64,000 nt of DNA. Source: UBA946 sp031550725. GTDB taxonomy: Bacteria; Bacillota; Clostridia; Oscillospirales; Ruminococcaceae. The translations under genes and the position numbers were made by a program. How positions within the stretch are numbered: the first letter of the stretch is position 1; the number at the start of each line of letters is the position of its first letter. The stretch spans positions 62,001-126,000 of the forward strand of contig JAVBOH010000017.1 in the NCBI GenBank assembly GCA_031550725.1, given 5' to 3'. Shown here piece after piece: positions 42,827-50,553 of the stretch. A model generated the notes under the pieces. The model made no database searches and was not told the DNA's origin. It was given only the letters and a program-made list of their open reading frames with translations.

Positions 42827-43945
42827 ATGGATTTAAAAGATTTAAGAGAAAAAATAGATGTGCTTGACGAGCAGATGTTATCGTTATTTATTGAGCGTAT
42901 GGACGTCTGTAAACAAGTTGCTGACTATAAAAAAGCTAACAAAGTGTCAGTAATGCAGGGTGGTCGTGAGCAGGAAATTCTTGACAGAGTTAAGAATAAC
43001 TCGCCGGAGAATTTGAAATCAGGCTCAGCTGTTCTTTTTCAGAACATTATGGATATAAGCAAGATACTGCAAAGCCTTGAAATTTCAAAGGAAAAAGAAT
43101 TGCCGCAGATGTCAGAATTTATCCCTGCTAATGCAAAGAAAATTGCTTGTCAGGGTACAAAAGGTTCATACTCCGAAAAGGCTTGCCAAAGACTTTTTGG
43201 TGACAAGGATGTCAGCTTTTATCCTGCATTTGAGGATGTTTTCAAAGCAGTTGAAAATGGTGATGTTGAATATGGAATTCTGCCGATTGAAAACAGCACG
43301 ATAGGCTCTGTTTCGGAAACCTATGACCTTATGGCAAAGCATGAGTTTTACATAAACTCGCTGATAAGGGTTGAGATAACACATTGTCTTGCCGCAAAAA
43401 AAGGCAGTACGCTTGATGGCATAAAAAGTGTGTATTCAAAGGAAGAAGCACTCTCGCAGTGCTCTGAATTTTTAAAGGAAAACTCTCTCGAATGCCGTCA
43501 GTATGCAAATACCGCTTTGGCTGCTGAAATGGTCGCTAAAAGTGATGATTTTTCATGCGGATGTATATGCGCTGAAAGCTGTGCAGAACTATATGGGTTG
43601 GAAATTTTAAGCAAAATGGTAGCAGATGCATATCCAAATTATACAAGATTTATCTGTTTTTCAAAGGGATTAACCACAACAGAGGATGCTGATACAATTT
43701 CAGTATGCATATCAATTCCACATACAAAAGGCTCACTTTACAGAGTGCTTACTAAGTTTGCTGTCAGTGGACTAAACCTTATGAAAATTGAAAACAAGAG
43801 TATCGCAGGCAGTGATTTTGAGGTTATATTTTATCTTGATTTCAATGGTAAATATAGTGACTCTGCCGTTCAGGCACTTTTGACTGATTTGCAGGGTGAA
43901 CTTAGTATGTTCAGGCTGCTTGGTAATTTTAGTGAGTTGAAATAA
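42827..43945 (+). CDS. pheA: Bifunctional chorismate mutase/prephenate dehydratase (P-protein)
   Basis: A 372-residue fusion catalysing chorismate to prephenate to phenylpyruvate in phenylalanine synthesis. Residues 1-85 are an AroQ chorismate mutase (LREKIDVLDEQMLSLFIERM, VSVMQGGREQEIL). Residues ~105-285 are prephenate dehydratase (IACQGTKGSYSEKAC, YGILPIENSTIGSV, PNYTRFICFSKG with the catalytic Thr). Residues ~292-370 are an ACT regulatory domain. In that domain the phenylalanine-binding ESRP is replaced by ENKS (KIENKSIAG) and the closing LGSYP-like motif is LGNFS, so feedback control may differ. Confidence 0.95.
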   Translation: MDLKDLREKIDVLDEQMLSLFIERMDVCKQVADYKKANKVSVMQGGREQEILDRVKNNSPENLKSGSAVLFQNIMDISKILQSLEISKEKELPQMSEFIPANAKKIACQGTKGSYSEKACQRLFGDKDVSFYPAFEDVFKAVENGDVEYGILPIENSTIGSVSETYDLMAKHEFYINSLIRVEITHCLAAKKGSTLDGIKSVYSKEEALSQCSEFLKENSLECRQYANTALAAEMVAKSDDFSCGCICAESCAELYGLEILSKMVADAYPNYTRFICFSKGLTTTEDADTISVCISIPHTKGSLYRVLTKFAVSGLNLMKIENKSIAGSDFEVIFYLDFNGKYSDSAVQALLTDLQGELSMFRLLGNFSELK

Positions 43946-43966
43946 ATTTATGAAAATATGATTTTT

Positions 43967-44031
43967 GTAGGGGCGATTAGCAATCGCCCGCAAATAATTG
44001 ATAAATTAGGGGCGATTGGTATCGCCCCTAC
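43967..44031. repeat. Palindromic GTAGGGG repeats, direct pair
   Basis: Two units (43967-43990 and 44007-44031) in the same orientation with GCGATT-type arms and different loops, upstream of ispD. Confidence 0.8.
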
Positions 44032-44102
44032 AGAATGATGTAAAATTTTAGTTGTTACAGCGTCCTCGACATATATATAAATAATTATCGGAGGGAAATT
44101 TT

Positions 44103-44801
44103 ATGCCTGATATAACTGTGTCTGTGATAATTGCAGCGGCAGGAAGTGCCATACGCATGAACGGTATTAACAAGCAACTGCTAGCAATAGATGGTATACC
44201 TGTAATTGCACGTTCAATGCTTGCATTTGAGAGCATTGATGAGGTTACAGAAATTATTGTATGCGCTCGTGAATGTGATTTCGAGGATATTGAAAATGCA
44301 GCAAAAACATATAACATTACAAAATTCAAGTGTGTAACCGAAGGCGGTGAAACACGCCAGCAATCTGTATTCAACGCATTTGCAAAAACCGACAAGGCAA
44401 CACGATTTATTGCCGTTCATGACGGCGCAAGACCGCTTGTTGATGTCAAGCATATCAAACAGTGCATAAAGGATGCATCAATATTTGGCGGTGCAGTGCT
44501 TGGAGTGCCTGTAAAAGACACTCTAAAGGTAGTTGAGGGCGGTATGATAACCGACACACCTGACCGCAAAAAGCTTTATATAACACAAACTCCGCAAATT
44601 TTCAAGCGTGATGTTTATGTCAAGGGTATAAATTTTGCAAACGACCATGAACTTGATTTTACTGATGATTGTCAGCTTGCTGAAGCGGTTGGCACAAAGG
44701 TTAACATGACAACATCTGATTATAGAAACATAAAAATAACCACACCTGAGGATGTTGCAATTGCTGAAGCGATACTTAAAATGGAGGGACAGACACTATG
44801 A
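44103..44801 (+). CDS. ispD: 2-C-methyl-D-erythritol 4-phosphate cytidylyltransferase
   Basis: A 232-residue enzyme of the MEP isoprenoid pathway, joining MEP to CTP. Motifs: VIIAAAGSAIRMNGINKQLLAIDG (nucleotide loop; the family usually has GxGxRM, here GSAIRM), FIAVHDGARPLVD, GVPVKDTLKVV and TQTPQIFKRDV, ending with FTDDCQLAEAVG and IKITTPEDVAIAEAIL. GGAGG ribosome site. It overlaps ispF by four bases (ATGA), so the two are translationally coupled. Confidence 0.95.
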   Translation: MPDITVSVIIAAAGSAIRMNGINKQLLAIDGIPVIARSMLAFESIDEVTEIIVCARECDFEDIENAAKTYNITKFKCVTEGGETRQQSVFNAFAKTDKATRFIAVHDGARPLVDVKHIKQCIKDASIFGGAVLGVPVKDTLKVVEGGMITDTPDRKKLYITQTPQIFKRDVYVKGINFANDHELDFTDDCQLAEAVGTKVNMTTSDYRNIKITTPEDVAIAEAILKMEGQTL

Positions 44802-45280
44802 TACGAATAGGTCATGGATACGATGTTCACAGGCTCGTCGAGGGGCGAAAGCTTATCTTAGGCGGCGTTACAATACCATATGAAAAGGGTTTGCTTGGGT
44901 TTTCTGATGCCGATGTTTTGTGTCATGCGTTGTCCGATGCAATTTTAGGGTCACTTGCCTTAGGCGATATCGGAAAGCATTTTCCTGATACTGACGAAAA
45001 ATACAAGGGTGCTGACAGCATAAAGTTACTTGAGGCTGTCATTTCACTCATAAAAGAGCAGGGGTATAGCCTTTCAAATGCAGACTGTACAATACTTTGC
45101 CAAAATCCTAAGCTTGCACCGTTTATTGATGAAATGCGTGAAAAATTAAGCATTGCTTGCGGTGTAGATATATCACAGATAAGCGTTAAGGCAACCACCG
45201 AAGAAAAGCTTGGGTTTACAGGAAATGGTGATGGTATTGCTGTCCATGCGGTTTGTATATGCGAACAAATTAATATGTAG
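44798..45280 (+). CDS. ispF: 2-C-methyl-D-erythritol 2,4-cyclodiphosphate synthase
   Basis: A 160-residue trimeric enzyme of the MEP pathway. Signature motifs: IRIGHGYDVHRL, LGGVTIPYEKGLLGFSDADVLCHALSDAILGS, DIGKHFPDTDEKYKGADS and the C-terminal SVKATTEEKLGFTGNGDGIAVHAV. The TAG stop codon at 45278-45280 is the TAG of the GTAGGAG head of a palindromic repeat, so the repeat has replaced the original end of the gene or its flank. The normal length indicates little or no loss of coding sequence. Confidence 0.96.
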   Translation: MIRIGHGYDVHRLVEGRKLILGGVTIPYEKGLLGFSDADVLCHALSDAILGSLALGDIGKHFPDTDEKYKGADSIKLLEAVISLIKEQGYSLSNADCTILCQNPKLAPFIDEMREKLSIACGVDISQISVKATTEEKLGFTGNGDGIAVHAVCICEQINM

Positions 45281-45300
45281 GAGCGTACTGTGTCTGCCCG
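45277..45300 (+). repeat. Palindromic GTAGGAG repeat overlapping the ispF stop
   Basis: GTAGGAGCGTACTGTGTCTGCCCG, split here as head GTAGGAG, loop CGTACTGTGTC and tail TGCCCG; arms are partly degenerate. It begins in the last ispF codon. Confidence 0.7.
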
Positions 45301-45329
45301 CAAACAATGCATAAAATCAGGAGGTAAGA

Positions 45330-45782
45330 ATGTCAATAAAAATGAAACCATATGAACATACAGCGTGTTATTACGAAACCGACCAGATGGGAGTTATCCA
45401 CCATTCCAACTATATTAGATGGTTTGAGGAAAGTCGTGTTTACTGGATGGATAAGCTTGGATTTTCTTATAAAAAGCTTGAGGACATGGGTATAATGATA
45501 CCTGTTTTGGCGGTTACCTGTGAATATAAAAATTCCGTGCGCTTTGGTGATACTGTTTTAATCATGCCGATGATAAAGGAATTTAATGGATTTAAGCTGA
45601 CTGTTTCCTATAAAATTGTTGATAAGGAAAGCGGTAAGCTGATGTGTACTGGTGAAACAAAACATTGCTTTACAAAAACTGACTTTACACCATGCAGGAC
45701 AAAGCGTGACTGCACTGAAATATATGAGATTTTCAATGGCAGTATTGGTGTTGATTTTTATTCAGATATAGAAGGGGATTGA
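45330..45782 (+). CDS. Acyl-CoA thioesterase, 4-hydroxybenzoyl-CoA thioesterase (hot-dog) family
   Basis: A 150-residue hot-dog-fold thioesterase of the YbgC/FadM type. It shows YYETDQMGVIHHSNYIRWFEESR, with the catalytic Asp and the family HHxNYxRWFEE pattern, and YSYKKLEDMGIMIPVLAVTCEYKNSVRFGD-like strands (as SYKKLEDMGIMIPVLAV). It hydrolyses acyl-CoA esters; the preferred acyl chain is unknown. AGGAGGT site before the ATG. It precedes a CE2 esterase gene by four bases. Confidence 0.9.
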   Translation: MSIKMKPYEHTACYYETDQMGVIHHSNYIRWFEESRVYWMDKLGFSYKKLEDMGIMIPVLAVTCEYKNSVRFGDTVLIMPMIKEFNGFKLTVSYKIVDKESGKLMCTGETKHCFTKTDFTPCRTKRDCTEIYEIFNGSIGVDFYSDIEGD

Positions 45783-45786
45783 ATTT

Positions 45787-46851
45787 ATGAAGAATTATAA
45801 GATGACTGAGGATAATGTTAGAGTACTTGGCAGAAGTATTTATCGTGATGGTGTCAGATATCTGAGTTATTCATGCTCGGCTGTTGAGTTTATGTTTACA
45901 GGTACTAAGGTGACAGCTGAGATTTGGACAGACTGGTCAAAGGACGAGGAATGGCAGGCGATTTTTCAGGGATTTGCGGCTGTTGTGATTGATGATAACG
46001 ATGCTGATATGAAACGCTTTGCACTCGATATGGGTACAAATATATATACTATTTTCGAAAGTGATACCATTCAGACTGTTAAAATTCGTATTCTGAAGAT
46101 GTCTGAAGCGGCTTTTGGTAAAATGGGAATTGTATCCATCGATTCAGATGGTGACATCAAGCCTACCGAACGCAAGAAAATTGGTATTGAATTTATTGGT
46201 GACTCAATAACCTGCGGATATGGTATTGAGGGTATTTGGAATACAGATGTTTTCAATACAAAGCAGGAAAATCCTTGGAATGCTTATGCCGCAACAACTG
46301 CACGCAGACTAGATTTTGAGTATCAGCTTATTTCATGGAGTGGGATTGGCGTTATTTCTGGTTGGGTTGATGCTGATAAAAATGAACCGCTAAATGACTG
46401 GCTGATGCCTGCACTTTATGATTATACTGACCGTGGACTTGAAAATATTTTGGGTGTTACTGATGATGATAAAAAGGAAATTTGGGATAATTCCATTTTT
46501 AAGCCTGACATATGTGTAGTTAACCTTGGTACAAACGACAACAGCTACACTAGGGATATGCCTGAACGTGTTGAGGCTTTTGGCGAGCTGTATATAAAAT
46601 TCCTGCGTAAAATTCGTGCTAAAAATCCCGATGCTTATATCATTTGCACTCTTGGTGCGATGGGACAGAATTTGTATCCCGAGATTGAAAAAAGGGTAAT
46701 GGAATTAAATGACAACAAAGTAAGTGCTATGCAGTTTGATGTACAAAAGGAGGATGACGGTATCGGTTCGGATTGGCATCCAAGCTATATTACACAGCAG
46801 AAAATGGCTGATAAGCTGACTGAATATATTAGGTCAAACTATAATTTTTAA
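45787..46851 (+). CDS. Carbohydrate esterase family 2 acetyl esterase (SGNH hydrolase)
   Basis: A 354-residue cytoplasmic two-domain esterase. The N-terminal ~120 residues are a jelly-roll domain (DGVRYLSYSCSAVEFMFTGTKVTAEIW); the C-terminal SGNH domain has the nucleophile block FIGDSITCGYGIEG, ISWSGIGVISGW, VVNLGTNDNSY and the catalytic pair GSDWHPS. This order is that of CE2 enzymes, which remove acetyl groups from xylo- or gluco-oligosaccharides. It lies between the thioesterase and deoC genes with very short gaps. Confidence 0.88.
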   Translation: MKNYKMTEDNVRVLGRSIYRDGVRYLSYSCSAVEFMFTGTKVTAEIWTDWSKDEEWQAIFQGFAAVVIDDNDADMKRFALDMGTNIYTIFESDTIQTVKIRILKMSEAAFGKMGIVSIDSDGDIKPTERKKIGIEFIGDSITCGYGIEGIWNTDVFNTKQENPWNAYAATTARRLDFEYQLISWSGIGVISGWVDADKNEPLNDWLMPALYDYTDRGLENILGVTDDDKKEIWDNSIFKPDICVVNLGTNDNSYTRDMPERVEAFGELYIKFLRKIRAKNPDAYIICTLGAMGQNLYPEIEKRVMELNDNKVSAMQFDVQKEDDGIGSDWHPSYITQQKMADKLTEYIRSNYNF

Positions 46852-46862
46852 GAGGTATATCT

Positions 46863-47531
46863 ATGACAAATGATGAAATTTTAAAGCATATTGACCATAC
46901 AGAATTAAGGGCATTTGCAAAACGTGAGGACATATATAACCTTTGCATTGATGCCATAAAATATAAGACTGCAAGTGTTTGCATACCGCCTAGCTATGTT
47001 AAATATGTTCGTGAAGAGTTTGGAAATGACGTTAATATATGCACTGTAATTGGTTTTCCGCTTGGATATAATACCACCGCTGTCAAGGTTTTTGAAACAG
47101 AACAAGCTATAAAAGATGGTGCCGATGAAATTGATATGGTTGTTAACATTAGTAATGTCAAGAATTGGCTTTGGGATGAGGTTACTGACGAAATTGGTCA
47201 GATAAAAGCCGCTGCTGGTGATAAAATACTTAAAGTTATTATTGAAACCTGTTATCTTACAGAAGATGAGAAGATTATGCTGTGCAAATGCGTTACAAAA
47301 GCTGGTGCGGACTTTATTAAAACATCAACTGGATTTGGCACTGGCGGTGCAAAAATCGAGGATATCAACCTGTTTAAAGATAATATTGGTGAAAATGTAC
47401 GTATGAAGGCTGCTGGCGGAGTTAAATCGAAAGCTGACCTTGAGATGTTTATTGAGGCTGGCTGTGACAGAATTGGAACAAGCTCTGCTGTGAAAATTTT
47501 GATGGGGAATGATACTCCTGACACATATTAA
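46863..47531 (+). CDS. deoC: Deoxyribose-phosphate aldolase
   Basis: A 222-residue class I aldolase splitting deoxyribose-5-phosphate into glyceraldehyde-3-phosphate and acetaldehyde. It starts with ILKHIDHTELRAFA, and shows ASVCIPPSYVKYVRE, VCTVIGFPLGYNTTAVKVFE-like CTVIGFPLGYN, ADEIDMVVNI, LKVIIETCYLT, the Schiff-base Lys in ADFIKTSTGFGTGGA and MKAAGGVKSKADL. GAGGT ribosome site. Last gene of the plus-strand group; a terminator follows. Confidence 0.96.
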   Translation: MTNDEILKHIDHTELRAFAKREDIYNLCIDAIKYKTASVCIPPSYVKYVREEFGNDVNICTVIGFPLGYNTTAVKVFETEQAIKDGADEIDMVVNISNVKNWLWDEVTDEIGQIKAAAGDKILKVIIETCYLTEDEKIMLCKCVTKAGADFIKTSTGFGTGGAKIEDINLFKDNIGENVRMKAAGGVKSKADLEMFIEAGCDRIGTSSAVKILMGNDTPDTY

Positions 47532-47591
47532 GTGTGGAAATGGCTTATTTCTGCCGGAAACGTGTGTTTCTGATGAACAAATAACAAACAA

Positions 47592-47625
47592 AGTGGCTAT
47601 TGCAAGTTTTTTTGCAATAGCCACT
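47592..47625. terminator. Bidirectional terminator between deoC and the ECF S-component
   Basis: A perfect 14-bp stem (47592-47605 with 47612-47625) with a short T-rich loop; AT-rich flanks on both sides. Confidence 0.8.
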
Positions 47626-47648
47626 AATTTTATATTTAATTAATTTAT

Positions 47649-48299
47649 TTATTCAGTTACAACTTTTTTAGTGTCAAGTTTTTCTTTATTTGATGGGATG
47701 AATACAACCAATGCCTTTGCGATTGCTGCACCAGCAACACAGCATACAACTGCCTCAACAAGTCCGTTTACACCAACAAGGGTAACGATGAATTTCCATA
47801 TAGTTGCACCGTTCATCATAGATGTAATAAATTCCGATTTGCCAAAGAAAATAATCAATGCTCCAATAAAGAAAATTGTATTAAGTAAAGCTGCACTTAA
47901 TGTCGAAACCGCAAAAGAAATAATTCTTGTTTTATCAATTTTACATAATGCTTTGAAAATAATTCCAGCGAGTAAACCAGCCAGCATTCTTGAAATAACA
48001 CACATTACGAATAGTGCGATTGGATTAATTGCCATCAGTGCTGTTCCGAAAGCGTCTGAGCCAAAGCATTGTGAAAAGCTTATTAATCCAAATAATGTGC
48101 CTAAGACCGCTCCGCCTAATGGACCACATATAATACTTCCAATTGCAATCGGCAGCATTACGAATGTGATGTACAAGGGTCCTATTTGAAGACGTCCCAG
48201 CGGAGTAAACATCATAATGACAATTATTCCTGCGAGGATACCTAGCTGGACCATGGTGAGTACCTTTGAGTGTGCGTTTTTTGCGTTTGAGTTTGACAT
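47649..48299 (-). CDS. ECF transporter S-component, possibly for pantothenate
   Basis: A 216-residue protein with six predicted helices. The layout and stretches such as MVQLGILAGIIVIMMFTPLGRLQIGPLYITFVML (N-terminal helix and loop), AIGSIICGPLGGAVLGTLFGLISF and the late VNGLVEAVVCCVAGAAIAKAL are typical of ECF S-components. It is next to coaX (type III pantothenate kinase) on the same strand, so pantothenate (PanT-like) is the likeliest substrate. It would use the EcfT-EcfA module at 33.8-36.4 kb. Confidence 0.85.
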   Translation of the reverse strand: MSNSNAKNAHSKVLTMVQLGILAGIIVIMMFTPLGRLQIGPLYITFVMLPIAIGSIICGPLGGAVLGTLFGLISFSQCFGSDAFGTALMAINPIALFVMCVISRMLAGLLAGIIFKALCKIDKTRIISFAVSTLSAALLNTIFFIGALIIFFGKSEFITSMMNGATIWKFIVTLVGVNGLVEAVVCCVAGAAIAKALVVFIPSNKEKLDTKKVVTE

Positions 48300-48370
48300 A
48301 AAAATCCTCCTACTGCTGTTTCATAAAATCAATGAATACAGCGTAAATATTAGACTATGCCGATTAAATT

Positions 48371-49144
48371 TTAACTTACATTCTTCTTGTAAAGCAAATA
48401 AAGACCGTCAAGCACCAAGGTTTCATCAAAAATAATGTTCTCCCTGCAATGAGAAATAGCAATTTCAGCTTGTTCGCCTGTTGCGATAACCATTGCATCC
48501 TCACCGATAATTTCCTTAAAACGAAGTATCATACCGTCAAGCATTGCAGCTGTACCAATAATAATACCTGACTGCATTGATTCAGCAGTGTTTGTACCGA
48601 TTACATTGCCCTTATCAAACGACATGGCAACATCTGGCAACTGTGCGCAAGCTGATGATAACGCCTTTAATGAAATTTTCATACCTGGGATAATTGATGT
48701 ACCTATGAAAAGTCTGTTTTTGTCAATTGCTGAAATAACAATAGCCGTCCCCAGTTCAATAATGATACAAGGCGGATTGTATTTTGCGAGTGCTCCAGCA
48801 GCTGAACAAACCAAATCAGCACCCAAAACAGCCGGATCATCGGTTTTGATGTTCACACCGGTCTTTATTCCGGCACCAACTACAATGATTTTACCATTGG
48901 TAAGCTTTTTGACGGCTCCTTTTATAACAGAAGAAAGCGGCGTCACAACATTTGAAATAGCAGCACCAGTGATTTCATTTAAATCACAGCTGTATAGCTT
49001 CAGTATGTCCATAAATTTGATTGCATACTCATCCTTTGTTAATGTGGATTGAGTTGAAATTTCGGACTTAAAAAGCATTTTTCCGTCAGGACTGTATCCG
49101 CCGACAGCAATATTGGTATTACCGACATTAAATGTTAAAATCAA
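48371..49144 (-). CDS. coaX: Type III pantothenate kinase
   Basis: A 257-residue kinase phosphorylating pantothenate, the first step of coenzyme A synthesis. Motifs: ILTFNVGNTNIAVGGY at the N-terminus, PAVLGADLVCSAAGALAKY, IIELGTAIVISAIDKNRLFIG with GTSIIPGMKISL, and NTAESMQSGIIIGTAAMLDGMI. The first phosphate loop reads FNVGNT, with Asn6 where the family has Asp (DxGNT), and the usual GTATTxD is GTAIVIS. Start is TTG at 49144 behind GGGAGGT. It lies upstream of the S-component in a probable operon. Confidence 0.88.
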   Translation of the reverse strand: MILTFNVGNTNIAVGGYSPDGKMLFKSEISTQSTLTKDEYAIKFMDILKLYSCDLNEITGAAISNVVTPLSSVIKGAVKKLTNGKIIVVGAGIKTGVNIKTDDPAVLGADLVCSAAGALAKYNPPCIIIELGTAIVISAIDKNRLFIGTSIIPGMKISLKALSSACAQLPDVAMSFDKGNVIGTNTAESMQSGIIIGTAAMLDGMILRFKEIIGEDAMVIATGEQAEIAISHCRENIIFDETLVLDGLYLLYKKNVS

Positions 49145-49281
49145 TGCAAAATACCTCCCGAATAGCTTTTCAATGTGTGTCGCTTAAGCAATTTAATTTG
49201 CAAATAGCCATATATATTATATCACATTTAAAATGAATATTAAAGCATAAGCTTAAAATTATACTTTTTCGCAACACTTTT

Positions 49282-49920
49282 TTAAAATTTACGCTTGCAC
49301 TCCATAACTCTGCCAAAGACACGAACACGTGTTATATCCTCGCCCTCAAAACGTCTTGGCGGATAATATGGGTTTTCACTAATAAGCTCTATCCAATCTT
49401 TACCATATCGAACACGTTTAATAACTCCATCTTCATCGTCAATAACGACAACGCCAAGCGTACCACTGTCAATACTCGACTGACATCTGATAAGCACAAG
49501 ATCGCCCTCCATAATAAGCGGGGACATACTATCACCCTGAACACGCAGATAAACAAAGTTATCACTGCTTGAAACGATGCTTCTAGATGCGAATTCATAC
49601 CCCTCAACATCATCTTCGGCATGACAGGCAAGCCCTGCAGCAACTCGTCCGATTACAGCAACCTGAACATTTTCTGCAATAATATCAACAGGAACGCAAT
49701 TTGCAGGCATTCTATCATTTCTCGGGTTTGTTAAGAGTTCGGATGGAGATATGTTTAATGTGCTTGCTAACAAGGCAATTCTGTCACGGCGCATATTGGA
49801 AATATACCCTGTTTCCCACTTTGCAACTGTGCTTTTGCTGACACCAACCTGACGTCCAACTTCTTCTAAGGTTAGTCCCATTTCTTTCCTTTGTTTTTTA
49901 ATAATCTCACCAATAGTCAT
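49282..49920 (-). CDS. CI/LexA-like repressor: XRE helix-turn-helix plus S24 peptidase domain
   Basis: A 212-residue repressor. N-terminal HTH (MTIGEIIKKQRKEMGLTLEEVGRQVGVSKSTVAKWETG), linker, then the self-cleaving domain with an Ala-Gly cleavage site in VIGRVAAGLACH, Ser in VQGDSMSPLIMEGD and Lys in GVIKRVRYG. This is the SOS-inducible phage-repressor design. It is divergent from two phage-type genes, and the 357-base gap holds several palindromic operator candidates and a consensus promoter, so it probably represses those genes and itself. Confidence 0.92.
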   Translation of the reverse strand: MTIGEIIKKQRKEMGLTLEEVGRQVGVSKSTVAKWETGYISNMRRDRIALLASTLNISPSELLTNPRNDRMPANCVPVDIIAENVQVAVIGRVAAGLACHAEDDVEGYEFASRSIVSSSDNFVYLRVQGDSMSPLIMEGDLVLIRCQSSIDSGTLGVVVIDDEDGVIKRVRYGKDWIELISENPYYPPRRFEGEDITRVRVFGRVMECKRKF

Positions 49921-49953
49921 CTAAAGCACCTCATTTATTGTATAACATTCACA

Positions 49954-50024
49954 AGGAAATGTACATTTCCTGTTATATATCACGAAAACGGATAATCGGT
50001 ATAGTAGGGAAAATGTCGATTTCC
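49954..50024. promoter_or_regulatory. Palindromic operator candidates near the repressor gene
   Basis: A perfect 18-base palindrome AGGAAATGTACATTTCCT (49954-49971) and an imperfect one, GGAAAATGTCGATTTCC (50008-50024), lie 35 and 90 bases upstream of the repressor start. They share the AGGAAA half-site seen at the sites near 50088-50264. Confidence 0.6.
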
Positions 50025-50087
50025 GTGAAAACAATAAAGCATATAGACAACTACATTCTAATATCATATTTATATTATAACATATAA

Positions 50088-50264
50088 GTTTCTTAAATGC
50101 AACAATAATAAATAAAAAAGTTTCCTAAAAGCTATTGACATAATAGAACGTATGTGTTATAATAAAAGTGTACTAAAAGAAACCAAATAGTATAATATCA
50201 GGAATTACTAGTATAAAATGTATTTCTATTTATTTTTTTAGTGTTTATGTTTCCTAAATGAAAC
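50088..50264. promoter_or_regulatory. Operator array around the phage-type promoter
   Basis: Four copies of GTTTC-N6-GAAAC or close variants: 50088-50103, 50120-50130 (left half), 50168-50183 (right half) and 50249-50264 (perfect). They flank or abut the promoter at 50135-50163, as expected for repressor sites. Confidence 0.6.
50135..50163 (+). promoter_or_regulatory. Consensus promoter of the phage-type genes
   Basis: TTGACA (50135-50140), 17-base spacer, TATAAT (50158-50163). The spacer contains GAACGTATGTGT, a partial match to the Gram-positive LexA box. The transcript leader is about 105 bases. Confidence 0.8.
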
Positions 50265-50277
50265 AAGGAGGTGTGAA

Positions 50278-50529
50278 ATGAGCTGTAAATGTATTTATGA
50301 TGCATACTGTGAGTGCTTTTGCGGCTGTGAGGACTGTATGAGATACAGAAACAGTTGTGATGAGTGTTATGAAACGGGGGAATTGTATAATTTCGGCGAT
50401 GAAATGCTGTGTATAGATTGTCTTATCAAGGCCAAACGTGATGAGTTTTATAATGATTTCATTGATAACAACATTGAAAATTACAAAGATTTTATTAGAG
50501 ATGCTTGTTATTCATATAAAGTCAGTTGA
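50278..50529 (+). CDS. Small cysteine-rich, probable zinc-binding protein of phage type
   Basis: An 83-residue protein with 12 Cys, mostly in pairs (CKC, CECFCGCEDC, SCDEC, MLCIDC), of which the later CxxC pairs could form a zinc ribbon (residues 25-48). The acidic C-terminal half FYNDFIDNNIENYKDF has no known motif. It has an AAGGAGG site and is the first gene after the repressor-controlled promoter. Similar tiny Cys-rich proteins are common in clostridial prophages; function unknown. Confidence 0.75.
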   Translation: MSCKCIYDAYCECFCGCEDCMRYRNSCDECYETGELYNFGDEMLCIDCLIKAKRDEFYNDFIDNNIENYKDFIRDACYSYKVS

Positions 50530-50553
50530 AAAAGGGAAAAAGGAGAAAAAGAC

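Noticed and set aside
47671..48189. A 172-residue plus-strand frame opposite the ECF S-component
   Set aside because: It is the complement of a clear membrane protein; its translation matches no family and lacks a ribosome site.
50008..50024. TGTCGAT as a Spo0A box upstream of the CI-like repressor
   Set aside because: The bases sit in the centre of a GGAAA...TTTCC palindrome that is better explained as an operator of the neighbouring repressor.
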